Shown: positions 44,830-54,809, counted from the stretch's first letter. The stretch: 64,000 nt of DNA from Seleniivibrio woodruffii (GCF_029267515.1 NZ_JAJUIS010000002.1:62001-126000), one strand, 5' to 3'. Translations and numbers: made by a program. Notes: generated by a model not told the origin, from the letters alone.

Positions 44830-45281
44830 AAGCGGAAATACTTATAACGGATGAGGTTGAGAGCGGACTTGCTGAGGAGCTTTTCAGACAGGCGGCTGAC
44901 GCTGTTTTTGAAGAGCTTGAGGTGGAGTTTGACGAGTGCGAGGTTTCGCTGCTTATATGCGATGATGCCCAGATTCAGGAACTTAACAAAGAATACCGCG
45001 AGAAGGATTATGCAACGGATGTGCTGTCGTTTCCGATGTCCGACGATCCTTATGGCGAGGGCGGGATGCTCGGCGATATCGTTATTTCTCTTGATACCGC
45101 GAAGAAGCAGGCGGCAGAGGCTGATATTGCACTTGAGCGCGAGGTGAGTTTCCTTTTTATACACGGACTTCTGCACCTTATGGGGTTTGACCATGAGCTT
45201 GGGCAGGAGGAAGAGGAGGAAATGTTCACTCTTCAGGAGGAAATATTACTGAAACTTGTCAAATCAGGGAAAGTAGCTTGA
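44826..45281 (+). CDS. ybeY: Endoribonuclease YbeY (rRNA maturation)
   Basis: 151 residues with the H-x3-H-x5-H zinc site HGLLHLMGFDHE and family blocks NKEYREKDYATDVLSFP and GDIVIS. It matures 16S rRNA 3' ends. The start is TTG with GGAG seven bases upstream, overlapping the ybeZ stop. Confidence 0.95.
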   Translation: MKAEILITDEVESGLAEELFRQAADAVFEELEVEFDECEVSLLICDDAQIQELNKEYREKDYATDVLSFPMSDDPYGEGGMLGDIVISLDTAKKQAAEADIALEREVSFLFIHGLLHLMGFDHELGQEEEEEMFTLQEEILLKLVKSGKVA

Positions 45282-45415
45282 TAAAGTTTCTTCGTTATGT
45301 TATTTAGAGCTAATCGGCACTGGATTTTTTCCTGCCGAAATTAATATTTTTTATGAGGTAAAAAACCCTTCAATGGACTCGGACAGTTCGTGTTATCGTT
45401 TTAAAGGAGACGTAA

Positions 45416-46723
45416 GTGAGTGATTCTTTAATTCTTGAGTTGCTTACGATTATCGTCTGCGTCGTTCTTTCATCATTCTTTTCGGGAAGTGAAACTGCTC
45501 TGACATCGCTCAGCGAGATACGTGTGCGCCGTTTGATTGATGAAAATCCAAAAAATAAGCCGCTTAAACTCTGGCTTGAGCACCCTAACAAAGTGCTTAA
45601 CACCACATTGATAGGAAACAACATTGTCAACATTCTTGCGTCTGTTCTGGCGACGGACTTCACCGCAAAGGTTGCCGGAAACTCAAACATAGCACTGGTT
45701 ACAGGTGTTATGACCATTGTTATTCTTATTTTCGGTGAAATCACACCTAAAACCTATGCGAAACACAATGCCGATAAAATAGCGCTGCGTGTTGTCAAAC
45801 TTATAAAAATTCCGTTTATTCTGTTCTACCCCTTTTCTTACGGGATAAATAAACTCGTAAAATGGATAATCGTGCTTTCGGGCGGAAACTTTGAGAAATC
45901 AAGGCATAAGATAACCGAGGACGAGCTTGAATTTTACATCTCTGAAAGCGGAAAAGAGGGGATGCTTGAAGGCAATAAAACTAAGATGCTCCAGAATATC
46001 TTCGACATCAGTGAGATATATGTAAAAGAGGTCATGGTGCCCAGAACGGATATGGTTGCTGTTGACATAAATACTCCTGCCGAAGAGTATCTGGACAGGA
46101 TACTTGCTTCCGAATTTTCGCGGATACCCGTTTATGAAGACAGCATAGACAAGATAGTCGGTATCCTTTACGTTAAAGACCTGCTGAAATTCGTTAAAGA
46201 GGACGGGGTCAATTTCGACCTCAGAAAGGTTATCAGAAAGCCCTTCTTCGTGCCTGAGACCAAAAAGATAGACTCTATGATGGGTGAGTTTCAGAAAAGC
46301 CGCAACCATATGGCGGTGGTTATTGACGAATACGGCGGCGTTGCCGGTATTGTCACCCTTGAGGATATCCTTGAGGAAATTGTCGGCGAAATATGGGACG
46401 AGTATGACACTGAAGAACACGAAGTGGTTCAGACATCCGATGATACCTATATCGTTGATGTGCGTATGGATATCGACGATTTCTGCGACAAGTTCGGAGT
46501 GGACAAGACTCACGAGATGGACGAGTACGAAACCCTTGGAGGGCTTGTTTTCGACATAGCGGGCAAGATTCCGGAGGTCGGCGAAGTCTATAAATTTGAC
46601 GGCTATTCGTTTAAAATATTGAATAAACATGAAAGAAGACTTGACAAGGTGGAGTTAACAAGGCTACACAGAGAGCCTGAAGATGATGAGGAGAACTCCG
46701 CCGAATATGAAAAAACAGCATAA
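45416..46723 (+). CDS. CNNM/CorB-type transporter (DUF21-CBS-CorC_HlyC)
   Basis: 435 residues. DUF21 membrane domain of about four segments (to ~190; FFSGSETALTSLS, NTTLIGNNIVNI), a CBS pair (VMVPRTDMVAVD, GIVTLEDILEEIVGEI) and a C-terminal CorC/HlyC domain. Related proteins move Mg2+ or regulate its efflux. GTG start with AAAGGAGA upstream; overlaps era by 17 bases. CorA lies 1 kb downstream, so two Mg2+-related genes flank era. Confidence 0.92.
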   Translation: MSDSLILELLTIIVCVVLSSFFSGSETALTSLSEIRVRRLIDENPKNKPLKLWLEHPNKVLNTTLIGNNIVNILASVLATDFTAKVAGNSNIALVTGVMTIVILIFGEITPKTYAKHNADKIALRVVKLIKIPFILFYPFSYGINKLVKWIIVLSGGNFEKSRHKITEDELEFYISESGKEGMLEGNKTKMLQNIFDISEIYVKEVMVPRTDMVAVDINTPAEEYLDRILASEFSRIPVYEDSIDKIVGILYVKDLLKFVKEDGVNFDLRKVIRKPFFVPETKKIDSMMGEFQKSRNHMAVVIDEYGGVAGIVTLEDILEEIVGEIWDEYDTEEHEVVQTSDDTYIVDVRMDIDDFCDKFGVDKTHEMDEYETLGGLVFDIAGKIPEVGEVYKFDGYSFKILNKHERRLDKVELTRLHREPEDDEENSAEYEKTA

Positions 46724-47597
46724 AACAGGTTTTGTAGCAATAGTAGGACGCCCGAACGTGGGCAAATCAACACTTCTTAACGCCATTCTTGGTGAAAAGA
46801 TTGCCATTACATCTGCGAAGCCGCAGACAACAAGAACAAATATTCAGGGGATCCTCACAAACGAGGATTCCCAGATTATCTACATAGATACACCGGGATA
46901 TCACAACGCCAAGGACACCATAAACAAGATGATGGTGCAGCAGGCTAAAGACAGTCTGGATAACGCTCATGTGATTTACATGCTCGTGCAGCCGGATGAA
47001 TTTATGGGACCGGAGCTTGAAAGTCTTCTTAAAGTTCTGGAAAAGACCGAAGCCGTTAAGTTCCTTGTGGTAAATAAGGTTGACAACTTTAAACGTGAAC
47101 TGGTATATGAAGCCGCCAACAAGTTCTTCCCGAAACTGCAGTTCAAACACGTTCTGCCCGTTTCCGCTCTTAAAGGTACCAACGTGGATAAGCTCATTGA
47201 GCTTACCGTTGAGGAACTGCCCGAAGGTGAACCGCTTTTCATCGATGACGAAATAACCACTCAGCCTGAAAAACTTCTGGTGTCCGAGTTTATCAGGGAA
47301 CAGGTTTTTCGCAGGCTGAAAGATGAGATTCCATATCAAATAATTGTTGAAACAGAAAAAATTGAAGACAGGAACGACGATTTGATGTATATTGCAGCAT
47401 CGATAATCGTTAACCGAGAATCACAGAAGGGAATAGTTATAGGCAAAGGCGCGCGTGAACTTAAAGAAATCAGCACCGCGGCGCGCATATCTTTGTCAAA
47501 TTTCTTCGGTGTAAAGATTTATTTGGATTTGTATGTTAAAGTCATTGAAGGCTGGCAGACCAAAGACGAGTATCTGAAACTACAGGGGCTTTATTGA
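46707..47597 (+). CDS. era: GTPase Era
   Basis: 296 residues. G1 GRPNVGKSTL, G3 DTPGYH, G4 NKVD, and a C-terminal KH domain (IVIGKGARELKEI). It assists 16S rRNA and 30S assembly, in keeping with ybeY and ybeZ upstream. The track starts eight residues earlier, but MKKQHKTGF matches usual Era starts. Confidence 0.96.
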   Translation: MKKQHKTGFVAIVGRPNVGKSTLLNAILGEKIAITSAKPQTTRTNIQGILTNEDSQIIYIDTPGYHNAKDTINKMMVQQAKDSLDNAHVIYMLVQPDEFMGPELESLLKVLEKTEAVKFLVVNKVDNFKRELVYEAANKFFPKLQFKHVLPVSALKGTNVDKLIELTVEELPEGEPLFIDDEITTQPEKLLVSEFIREQVFRRLKDEIPYQIIVETEKIEDRNDDLMYIAASIIVNRESQKGIVIGKGARELKEISTAARISLSNFFGVKIYLDLYVKVIEGWQTKDEYLKLQGLY

Positions 47598-47598
47598 A

Positions 47599-47727
47599 AT
47601 GACAGGAATCTCTGTGAAAACGAAGAACAGACATATTGGTATCAGCGCCGTTAAGCATCCCCAGATGCGCATACAGCGCCAGTATTTCACGGAGATGGAA
47701 ACTTCTTGCGATTCCCGATCGCGCTGA
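47599..47727 (+). CDS. Doubtful 42-codon ORF between era and corA
   Basis: ATG at 47599 opens a 42-residue frame (MTGISVKTKNRHIG...) one base after the era stop. It is Arg/Lys-rich with no family likeness, and its ribosome site is poorly placed. The gap also holds GCGAT-TCCCG-ATCGC and AACGGTTTAAACCGTT inverted repeats, so the DNA may be a leader for corA. Confidence 0.2.
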   Translation: MTGISVKTKNRHIGISAVKHPQMRIQRQYFTEMETSCDSRSR

Positions 47728-47783
47728 ACGGTTTAAACCGTTAAAAACACATTGTTTATCAGCGCTATGAAAGGAGAATTGCC

Positions 47784-48740
47784 ATGGTCAAAATTTACAC
47801 CAACATTAACTCACGCCTGAAAATTTTTGAGCTTGAAGAATATCTTGCAAATATCGACGACATTGAGAGCGACGTTCTCTGGGTGGATATGATAAATCCA
47901 TCCGGCGAAGATATAAGCACCGTCGCGAAAGAATTTGAAATTGAGTTCCCATCAAAACAGGAAACGGAAGAGATTGAGATAAGCTCGCGTTTCTGGGAAT
48001 CCGATAAAGATATAACAATTAACAGCTATTTCCTCATTGTTGACGGCGAAGCGGTTTACAATGAGACTGTCACGTTCATCCTTCAGAACAACCTGCTTGT
48101 GACGATGAGATACAGGGAACTGAAAGTATTCAACGAGTGCGTTAAGAAACTGGTTTCAAGCCCAAGCATTTTCCGTGACGGCTCATACATCCTGAGCTAT
48201 ATTTTTGAAACGCGCATCGACCTTGATGCCGACATTATCGAAGGTTTGTCCCGCAACATATCCGGTCTGCGTAAAAAGCTGTCAGCAAACGACATTGACA
48301 ACGAAGATATACTGGATTATATCTATCATTACGAAAACCTTAACACCAACATCAGAGATAGTCTTATTGATAAGCAGCGCATCATTTCCGCACTGCTGAA
48401 ATCGCATAAACTTGCTGAAATAATCAAAAACAATTTCCGCATCATGATTAAAGACGTTAACTCGCTGATAGATTATGCGAAATATAACTTCGACCGTATG
48501 GACTATATCCAGAACATCGTTCTCGGTTTCGTAAACATTGAGCAGAACAAGGTAATTAAAATATTTACCGTAGTGAACGTCATATTCCTGCCGCCTACGC
48601 TTGTTGCAAGTATTTACGGTATGAACTTCAAGCATTTTCCGGAACTTGGGCTTAAATACGGATACGGATTTGCATGGGTGTTCATGATAGTTTCGGCGAT
48701 CCTGCCTGTGCTTATTTTCCGCAAGAAAAGATGGTTGTAG
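47784..48740 (+). CDS. CorA-family magnesium/divalent cation transporter
   Basis: 318 residues: a large cytosolic N-terminal domain, then two C-terminal membrane segments with the YGMN motif at the first segment's end and a basic C-terminus (RKKRWL). CorA-like pentamers conduct Mg2+, Co2+ or Ni2+ into the cell. AAAGGAGAA ribosome site. Confidence 0.9.
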   Translation: MVKIYTNINSRLKIFELEEYLANIDDIESDVLWVDMINPSGEDISTVAKEFEIEFPSKQETEEIEISSRFWESDKDITINSYFLIVDGEAVYNETVTFILQNNLLVTMRYRELKVFNECVKKLVSSPSIFRDGSYILSYIFETRIDLDADIIEGLSRNISGLRKKLSANDIDNEDILDYIYHYENLNTNIRDSLIDKQRIISALLKSHKLAEIIKNNFRIMIKDVNSLIDYAKYNFDRMDYIQNIVLGFVNIEQNKVIKIFTVVNVIFLPPTLVASIYGMNFKHFPELGLKYGYGFAWVFMIVSAILPVLIFRKKRWL

Positions 48741-48788
48741 ACTGAAAATAGCTCTTTGCTTTCTGCCGTTTTGGAGTAATGTATCTGC

Positions 48789-49490
48789 ATGAGCAGAGAG
48801 AAGACCGGAGCAATAATATACCGCCTAGTGAAGTATTCCGACAGTTCCGCCATTGCCATGGCTTTTTCGAAAGAATTCGGCAAGGTGAAACTGTTTGTGC
48901 CCAAAGCGTACACCAAAAAGGGCGGGGTGATGACCTTCATTCCAGGTCTGCTTGATATCGGCAGAAAGGACAGCGACCTCTCCAGATTTTACGCCTTCGA
49001 ACCGGATACGGCTTTTTATAAGTATCTGAATAATCATGAAATTATTCTTCGTCTGCACCTTGTGTTCGAAATATTGGACGGGCTTTATCAGATAGATATG
49101 GCGGACGAACGGTTATTTGAACTTATACTTAAAATAGACGACGTAAACTACAGAAAAATAACGCCTTATATGATATATTTCATGCTGAGACGCGCCGGTT
49201 TGATGTACGACACTGAAAACTGTGCCAACTGCTCATCCGACGAAGATATTTTCACCGTTGCTTCAAACGGAATGTACTGCCCCACATGTGCAAAAGAGCT
49301 TGATATAGACAGCTTCTGCGACAGGGAATCGGCATATATAATCCGTTGTTTCGGCAACGCCCCTCTTTATAAAGCTCTTACAATCAACAGGAAACAGGAG
49401 ATTCAGGTGCTTTCCGCCCTCGGCGCATATGCCGCTCATGTGTTTGAAAAACCCCTGAAAAGCCTGAAAACCATTATGGACATTATATAA
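48789..49490 (+). CDS. recO: DNA repair protein RecO
   Basis: 233 residues: N-terminal OB fold (VKYSDSSAIAMAFSKEFGK), helical region, and a four-cysteine zinc site (CANC ... CPTC). RecO loads RecA with RecR/RecF. The ribosome site (GGAG) lies 12-13 bases upstream, rather far. Confidence 0.9.
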   Translation: MSREKTGAIIYRLVKYSDSSAIAMAFSKEFGKVKLFVPKAYTKKGGVMTFIPGLLDIGRKDSDLSRFYAFEPDTAFYKYLNNHEIILRLHLVFEILDGLYQIDMADERLFELILKIDDVNYRKITPYMIYFMLRRAGLMYDTENCANCSSDEDIFTVASNGMYCPTCAKELDIDSFCDRESAYIIRCFGNAPLYKALTINRKQEIQVLSALGAYAAHVFEKPLKSLKTIMDII

Positions 49491-49536
49491 AAGTGTAAAA
49501 AACAGTCTATAGGGAAAATTAATATATGTTATTTTC

Positions 49537-49565
49537 TTTACATTTTTCAAACGAATGGCTACACT
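49537..49565 (+). promoter_or_regulatory. Candidate promoter of the fbp operon
   Basis: TTTACA, 17-base spacer, TACACT, 57 bases before the fbp start. Confidence 0.5.
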
Positions 49566-49622
49566 TAATAAGTGCTTCACATATAACACAAATCAAAGGT
49601 ATACAAAATATAAGAGGTTATT

Positions 49623-50624
49623 ATGGAAAAGGGTGTTACGAATCTTAACAGATTCCTCATTGAGGAGCAGAGGGCATTTCCCGAAGCTACGGGCGACTTT
49701 ACCATGCTCATCGAATCGATTGCTTTCGCTTCCAAAATCATCAGCCGCGAAGTAAATAAAGCGGGTATAGTTAATATCATCGGAAAAGCTCAATCTGTTA
49801 ACGTCCACGGAGAAGAACAGCAGAAGCTGGACGTTTACGCCGACAAAAAAATGATTGAGGCAATGGATCACCTCGGAAAACTCTGCGCCATGGCTTCCGA
49901 AGAGAACGACGAGGTCATTCAGGTTCCCAAAGAATATCCGAAAGGGAAATATCTTGCGGTTTTCGACCCGCTCGACGGTTCAAGCAACATTGACGTGAAT
50001 ATCAGCATCGGAACAATCTTCGGCATCTATAAAAGACAGGATGGCGATACAGGAACTCCTTGCTGTAAAGACTTTATGCAGCCCGGACGCAAGATGGTTG
50101 CGGCTGGATACGTTATATACGGCTCCTCCACGATGATGGTGTATTCCGCAGGGAACGGAGTACACGGCTTTACACTCGACCCAAGCATCGGTGAATATAT
50201 CCTCAGCCACCCGAATATGAAAATTCCTGAATGTGGAAAGATTTACAGCATTAATGAGGCTAACTATCACCACTGGGACGAGCCCACGAGAAAGTTTGTT
50301 GAACATATAAAAAACAACACTGAAAGAACTTACACTGCTAGATACATAGGATCGCTGGTGGCGGATTTCCACAGAAACCTGCTTAAAGGCGGCGTTTTCC
50401 TCTATCCCGGCGACGAGAAGAACAAACGCGGCAAACTGCGTCTGCTCTATGAGTGCGCACCTCTTGCATATATCATAGAGAACGCTGGCGGAAGAGCAAC
50501 CAACGGTGCTCAGGACATTCTGGATATAGTTCCTGATACTCTCCACCAGAAAGAACCGCTTATCATCGGCTCTAAATATGAAGTTGAAACCTATCTGAAA
50601 TATCAGAGGGGCGAACTCAAATAG
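49623..50624 (+). CDS. fbp: Fructose-1,6-bisphosphatase class I
   Basis: 333 residues with the metal/substrate block FDPLDGSSNIDVN and the class I pattern GGVFLYPGD...RLLYECAPLAYI. It removes the 1-phosphate in gluconeogenesis, consistent with growth on acetate or other organic acids. First gene of a six-gene row; nfo starts 3 bases after its stop. Confidence 0.96.
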   Translation: MEKGVTNLNRFLIEEQRAFPEATGDFTMLIESIAFASKIISREVNKAGIVNIIGKAQSVNVHGEEQQKLDVYADKKMIEAMDHLGKLCAMASEENDEVIQVPKEYPKGKYLAVFDPLDGSSNIDVNISIGTIFGIYKRQDGDTGTPCCKDFMQPGRKMVAAGYVIYGSSTMMVYSAGNGVHGFTLDPSIGEYILSHPNMKIPECGKIYSINEANYHHWDEPTRKFVEHIKNNTERTYTARYIGSLVADFHRNLLKGGVFLYPGDEKNKRGKLRLLYECAPLAYIIENAGGRATNGAQDILDIVPDTLHQKEPLIIGSKYEVETYLKYQRGELK

Positions 50625-50627
50625 ACG

Positions 50628-51452
50628 ATGCTCATAGGTGCGCATAAATCTATAACGGGTTCAATAGATAAAAGTATTGAGAGGGCACTTGCAGACGGCT
50701 GTGAGTGCCTTCAGATTTTTGTGAAAAACAAGAACAGATGGGAGGGCAAGCCGCTTTCCGAAGACGATGCTCTTGCTTTCGCATCCGCACTTGTCAGAAG
50801 CGGACTCAGGGTTTGTTCTCACGCTTCATATCTCATAAATCCCTCCGCTGTTAATCCTGAAACTGCTGATAGGTCTCTGATATCTTTTAAGGATGAGCTT
50901 TTGCGCTGTGACAGGCTCACCGTGCCTTTTCACGTTATACATCCGGGCGCGCACATGAAAGCGGGCGTGGAAGCCGGCATCGAAAGCGTCGCTGAGTTTC
51001 TGGACAGAGCTTATGATGATGGCGGATTTTCCGCTATGACGCTGCTGGAAACCACTTCTGGTATGGGAACATGTCTCGGTCACAGGGTTGATGAGATAGC
51101 CCGCATAATCGAAAAATGCAGAAACGGCGACAAAATAGGCGTATGTCTTGATTCATGCCACATTTTTGCGGCGGGATATGATATAGTCGGGGCATACGAT
51201 GAAGTTTTTGATGAATTTTTCCGTATTTTCGGGGATAAGATAAAGGTGTTTCATCTTAACGACAGCAAAAAGCCGCTTGGTTCGAGACTGGACAGGCACG
51301 AGCTGATAGCGGAAGGTGAAATAGGCGAAGAATTTTTCAGGAAAGCTGTTAACGATAAGAGATTTGAAAACGTTCTTGGCATACTTGAAACGCCAGTTGA
51401 AACGGATTATAAAAAAGAAATAATAAAACTGAAATCATACAGGGGGAAATAG
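50628..51452 (+). CDS. nfo: Endonuclease IV (AP endonuclease)
   Basis: 274-residue TIM barrel. GAHKSITGS, the metal ligands in PFHVIHPGAHM, LLETTSGMG, CLDSCHIFAAGYD and FHLNDSKKPLGSRLDRH are family marks. It incises abasic sites. It lies tightly between fbp and the APH/AAA gene. Confidence 0.94.
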   Translation: MLIGAHKSITGSIDKSIERALADGCECLQIFVKNKNRWEGKPLSEDDALAFASALVRSGLRVCSHASYLINPSAVNPETADRSLISFKDELLRCDRLTVPFHVIHPGAHMKAGVEAGIESVAEFLDRAYDDGGFSAMTLLETTSGMGTCLGHRVDEIARIIEKCRNGDKIGVCLDSCHIFAAGYDIVGAYDEVFDEFFRIFGDKIKVFHLNDSKKPLGSRLDRHELIAEGEIGEEFFRKAVNDKRFENVLGILETPVETDYKKEIIKLKSYRGK

Positions 51453-52997
51453 ATGGAAATCACCGAAACTCCGGTCGTAACCATTATGAAAGAGCTTATC
51501 AAACCCGACAGAATCGCGGAAACGCATATTTCATATGTGTTTCTGAAAGACGATTATGTCTATAAAGTAAAAAAATCGGTGGATTTCGGATTCCTTGATT
51601 TCAGCTCCAAAAAGAAACGTAAGGCCATGTGTATACTGGAAAAAGAACTCAACGAGCGCTTTTGTAAGGATATCTATCTGGATGTGCTGAAAATCGTTCG
51701 CAAAGAAAAATCATTTGACCTTGTGAAATATGACAGTTCGCTCCTCACTATTGACTACTGTGTTAAAATGAAACGTATCAAGGACGACGCGTTCCTGTCC
51801 GCAAAGGTGGCAAGCGGCGAGGTTGCTGCGGAGGATGCGGTAAGGATAGGGGAGAACGTCGCGAAACTCTTTAAAAATATCAAAACAGATCCCTATGCTG
51901 CGGAGGCGAACGGAAGCTACGATATCGTGCGTTTCAACTGCGAGGAGAATTTTTCACAGACCGAAGGATATAAGGGCGGGCTGATTGACGCTGCACAGTT
52001 CGATTTCATAAAAAAACAGACCATAAAATTTCTGGATGAGAATAAAGAGATGTTCGAGCGCAGGCTGAAAGACGGCTACGTAGTTGACGGACACGGCGAT
52101 CTGCGCCTTGAACATATCTATATGGACGGTGACGATTTCGGTCTTATCGACTGTATTGAGTTCAACCAGAGGTTCAGGTTTAACGATGTTATGTCGGAAA
52201 TCGCATTCCTCAGCATGGAAGTTGACCAGATGGGGAAGACAGAATTTTCTGACGGGCTTCTGGAGGGCTTTTTCAGGGTATATGATGATGAGGATTCGAA
52301 AAAACTGCTCAACTTCTACCGCTGCTACAGGGCATACGTCCGCGCAAAAGTGACGTGTTTCCTGCTTGGTTCAAAGGATGAAAGCTGGGAGCACTATAAA
52401 AAGAACAGGGACGACGTTGCAAAGCTGATGAATATGGCGGCGCTCTATGCGGCAAATATGTTCGAAACAAAAAGCCTTATTTTTTATGGACTTATGGCTT
52501 CCGGTAAAACAAGGAATGCCAAGATGTTCAGTGAAGTTTTTCCTGTCAGGCACATCAATACAGACGTGGTGCGGAAAGTAATGCACGGTATTGACCCTGA
52601 AAGTAAAGTGCACGTTGATTTCGGCGTTGATATCTATTCAAAAGAAAACTCGCTGAAACTTTACGAAGAGCTTGGAATGATGGCTGAGACCAACAGAAAG
52701 CTGGGGCGCATGAGCGTCATTGACGGCAGTTTCAGCAAAACTGAGTATCTAGGCAGGGTGAACGTTTCATATAAAGGAAAGTTCTTAAAAGTGCGTTTTT
52801 TCGCCTCCGAAGAGGAGATAATGGCAAGGCTTGAGAAACGAAAAAATAAAATATGCGTCACCGACGGGCGCATCGAGATATATGAAAGTCAGAAGAAGAC
52901 CGCGCAGGACATAGGCGCGGATTTCGAAGTTGAAACAACAGGAAGAGCGGAAGACAACGCCATGAAAATACTGGGATTTCTGATTAATGAAGCATAA
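51453..52997 (+). CDS. Aminoglycoside phosphotransferase-like/AAA ATP-binding fusion protein
   Basis: 514 residues. The N-terminal ~330 resemble the APH kinase fold (VVDGHGDLRLEHIY catalytic loop, LIDCIEFN metal site); the C-terminal ~170 are a P-loop kinase-like domain (GLMASGKT). Such two-domain proteins are widespread and of unknown substrate; antibiotic resistance should not be assumed. Starts right after the nfo stop; its end overlaps the MBL gene by 11 bases. Confidence 0.85.
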   Translation: MEITETPVVTIMKELIKPDRIAETHISYVFLKDDYVYKVKKSVDFGFLDFSSKKKRKAMCILEKELNERFCKDIYLDVLKIVRKEKSFDLVKYDSSLLTIDYCVKMKRIKDDAFLSAKVASGEVAAEDAVRIGENVAKLFKNIKTDPYAAEANGSYDIVRFNCEENFSQTEGYKGGLIDAAQFDFIKKQTIKFLDENKEMFERRLKDGYVVDGHGDLRLEHIYMDGDDFGLIDCIEFNQRFRFNDVMSEIAFLSMEVDQMGKTEFSDGLLEGFFRVYDDEDSKKLLNFYRCYRAYVRAKVTCFLLGSKDESWEHYKKNRDDVAKLMNMAALYAANMFETKSLIFYGLMASGKTRNAKMFSEVFPVRHINTDVVRKVMHGIDPESKVHVDFGVDIYSKENSLKLYEELGMMAETNRKLGRMSVIDGSFSKTEYLGRVNVSYKGKFLKVRFFASEEEIMARLEKRKNKICVTDGRIEIYESQKKTAQDIGADFEVETTGRAEDNAMKILGFLINEA

Positions 52998-53973
52998 TTT
53001 TGACATCAAGCAGGTTAATTCGCCATTCGAGGATACGGCGTTCTTTGTGCGCAACGTATACAAAACTGAAGGATTTCTTTTCGACTGCGGCAGGCTTGGC
53101 GGTCTGACCAATTCAGAAGTGCTTTCCATATCTGAAATATTTATAAGTCACACACACATAGACCATTTCTACGGATTCGACAGGATACTGCGCGGGACGC
53201 TTCTTTCTGGGAAACGGTTCCGTGTTTTCGGACCGCAGGGCATCATTAAGAACGTGCGCGGCAAGATTGACGCTTATACATGGAATCTGATAAAAAGTTA
53301 TCCGGTAAGTTATGAGGTTATTGAGCTTAATTCCGGTAAAAAAGAGTATGATACTGCAGTTTTTTCCGCCGCGGACGGTTTTGAAATGGTAAGAGGCTCC
53401 ATAAAGCACGAAGACTTAATTCTTGGCGATGGTTTCAGACTGGATTTTGATATTTTCGATCACAGGGTACCGTCTGTGGGCTACAGGGTTTCCGAACGTG
53501 AGATGGTTGCCGTTAAAAAAGATGCTCTGGAAAACGGATTCCTCCCCGGAAAATGGATAGGAGAGCTGAAACGCAGGATACTTTCCGGTGAGCTTGACGG
53601 AGATATAGAGGCGGAAAGCTCTTCCGGGCTCGTAAAAATGACTATACGCGAGGCAGCGGAAAGGTTTATCGAACATGTTAAGCCGAAATCTGTCACTTTT
53701 ATAACAGACATCGCGCCCAGCAGTGAGAATTTTGAAAAGGCTGTGGCGCTGGCGAAAGACACGTCCGTTCTGCTTATTGAGTGCGTGTTTCTGGAAGAGG
53801 ATTTCGAGCACGCGGACATAAAAAAACACCTTACTATGACCCTTTCAAAGAGGATTTTCAGGGAGAGCGGCGCGGAAAAGGTACGTTTTTTCCATTTCGC
53901 ACCCCGTTACGATCAATGCCGCAGGGAGTTTTATGACAGGCTCCACAGCGACATGGAGGGATGTATTTACTGA
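52987..53973 (+). CDS. Metallo-beta-lactamase-fold hydrolase (RNase Z-like)
   Basis: 328 residues with FISHTHIDHF, the zinc-binding HxHxDH motif, and later ligands in FITDIAPS and HFAPRYD. The RNase Z-like layout suggests a phosphodiesterase, but the sequence departs from canonical Rnz, so the substrate is uncertain. Confidence 0.82.
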   Translation: MKHNFDIKQVNSPFEDTAFFVRNVYKTEGFLFDCGRLGGLTNSEVLSISEIFISHTHIDHFYGFDRILRGTLLSGKRFRVFGPQGIIKNVRGKIDAYTWNLIKSYPVSYEVIELNSGKKEYDTAVFSAADGFEMVRGSIKHEDLILGDGFRLDFDIFDHRVPSVGYRVSEREMVAVKKDALENGFLPGKWIGELKRRILSGELDGDIEAESSSGLVKMTIREAAERFIEHVKPKSVTFITDIAPSSENFEKAVALAKDTSVLLIECVFLEEDFEHADIKKHLTMTLSKRIFRESGAEKVRFFHFAPRYDQCRREFYDRLHSDMEGCIY

Positions 53974-54809
53974 TGACTGAACTGAAACCTTTCAAAGATC
54001 TGTCCGATGTCGAAGATATTGAACTGCACGATCTGGACTTTAAACGCGCGGAATCGGAAAATGTTGCACTGAAAGCAAATTACCCGCATTTTGAAAAACG
54101 AGGAGACATAGGCGTTCTGCTGGTGCACGGCTTTACGTCCAGCCCTCTTGAGATGCAGCCGCTTGCCGACTATCTTGCATTGCAAGGGTTCAGCGTTTAC
54201 AACGTCCGTCTTGCCGGACACGCATCGGATTATCATTATCTGAATATGACAGGCTACGACGACTGGTACGATTCAGTCAAATACGGGCTGTTTACTCTGA
54301 AACGCAACTGTAGAAAGGTTTTTGCCGCAGGTTCGTCCATGGGTGGTCTGATATCTCTTATGACCGTGCACCTGAACGGACTAGACGGTGCTGTGCTGAT
54401 GGCACCCTGCATAAGGATAAAGGCTCCTCTGGCATCCATTACTCCTGTTGTCAGCATGGTGATGCCTTATATGCCTAAGATAGGGTTTGATATGCAGTAT
54501 TCGGATATTTTTTACCACACATGGCCTATGAAAGGGGTGGCAGAACTTTATCGGTTCACCAGATACATTGAAAATGTTACGCAGCATTTTTCTATGCCGC
54601 TTCTGGGTTTTCAGTTTCCCGGTGACATGATTGTGAGCGCAAAGGCGACGAAAAATTTCTTTTCCGGCGTCGGCTCGAAAGATAAATTGTATGTTGAGTT
54701 TCCGAATAAAGACGGGCAAACTCATATCTTGACATCCCACCTGAATCAGCATAGAGATGAGATGTTTGCAAATATCGCCGTTTGGCTTAAAGACAGGAGC
54801 GAAAAATGA
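53973..54809 (+). CDS. Alpha/beta hydrolase (carboxylesterase/lipase-like)
   Basis: 278 residues. Oxyanion-hole motif LLVHGFTSSPLEM, nucleophile elbow GSSMGG, and a histidine in DGQTHILTSH near the end. Resembles EstA/Est30-type esterases. The ATG at 53973 overlaps the preceding stop (TGATG); the track's ATG at 53961 sits directly on the ribosome site. Confidence 0.86.
   Translation: MTELKPFKDLSDVEDIELHDLDFKRAESENVALKANYPHFEKRGDIGVLLVHGFTSSPLEMQPLADYLALQGFSVYNVRLAGHASDYHYLNMTGYDDWYDSVKYGLFTLKRNCRKVFAAGSSMGGLISLMTVHLNGLDGAVLMAPCIRIKAPLASITPVVSMVMPYMPKIGFDMQYSDIFYHTWPMKGVAELYRFTRYIENVTQHFSMPLLGFQFPGDMIVSAKATKNFFSGVGSKDKLYVEFPNKDGQTHILTSHLNQHRDEMFANIAVWLKDRSEK

Noticed and set aside
45357-45423. 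17-codon leader peptide before the corB-like gene (ATG at 45372)
   Set aside because: No ribosome site of its own, no attenuator structure, and it overlaps the real GTG start by chance.
51453-52997. Antibiotic resistance gene
   Set aside because: The APH-like fold alone is not evidence of resistance; the fused P-loop domain and housekeeping context argue against it.
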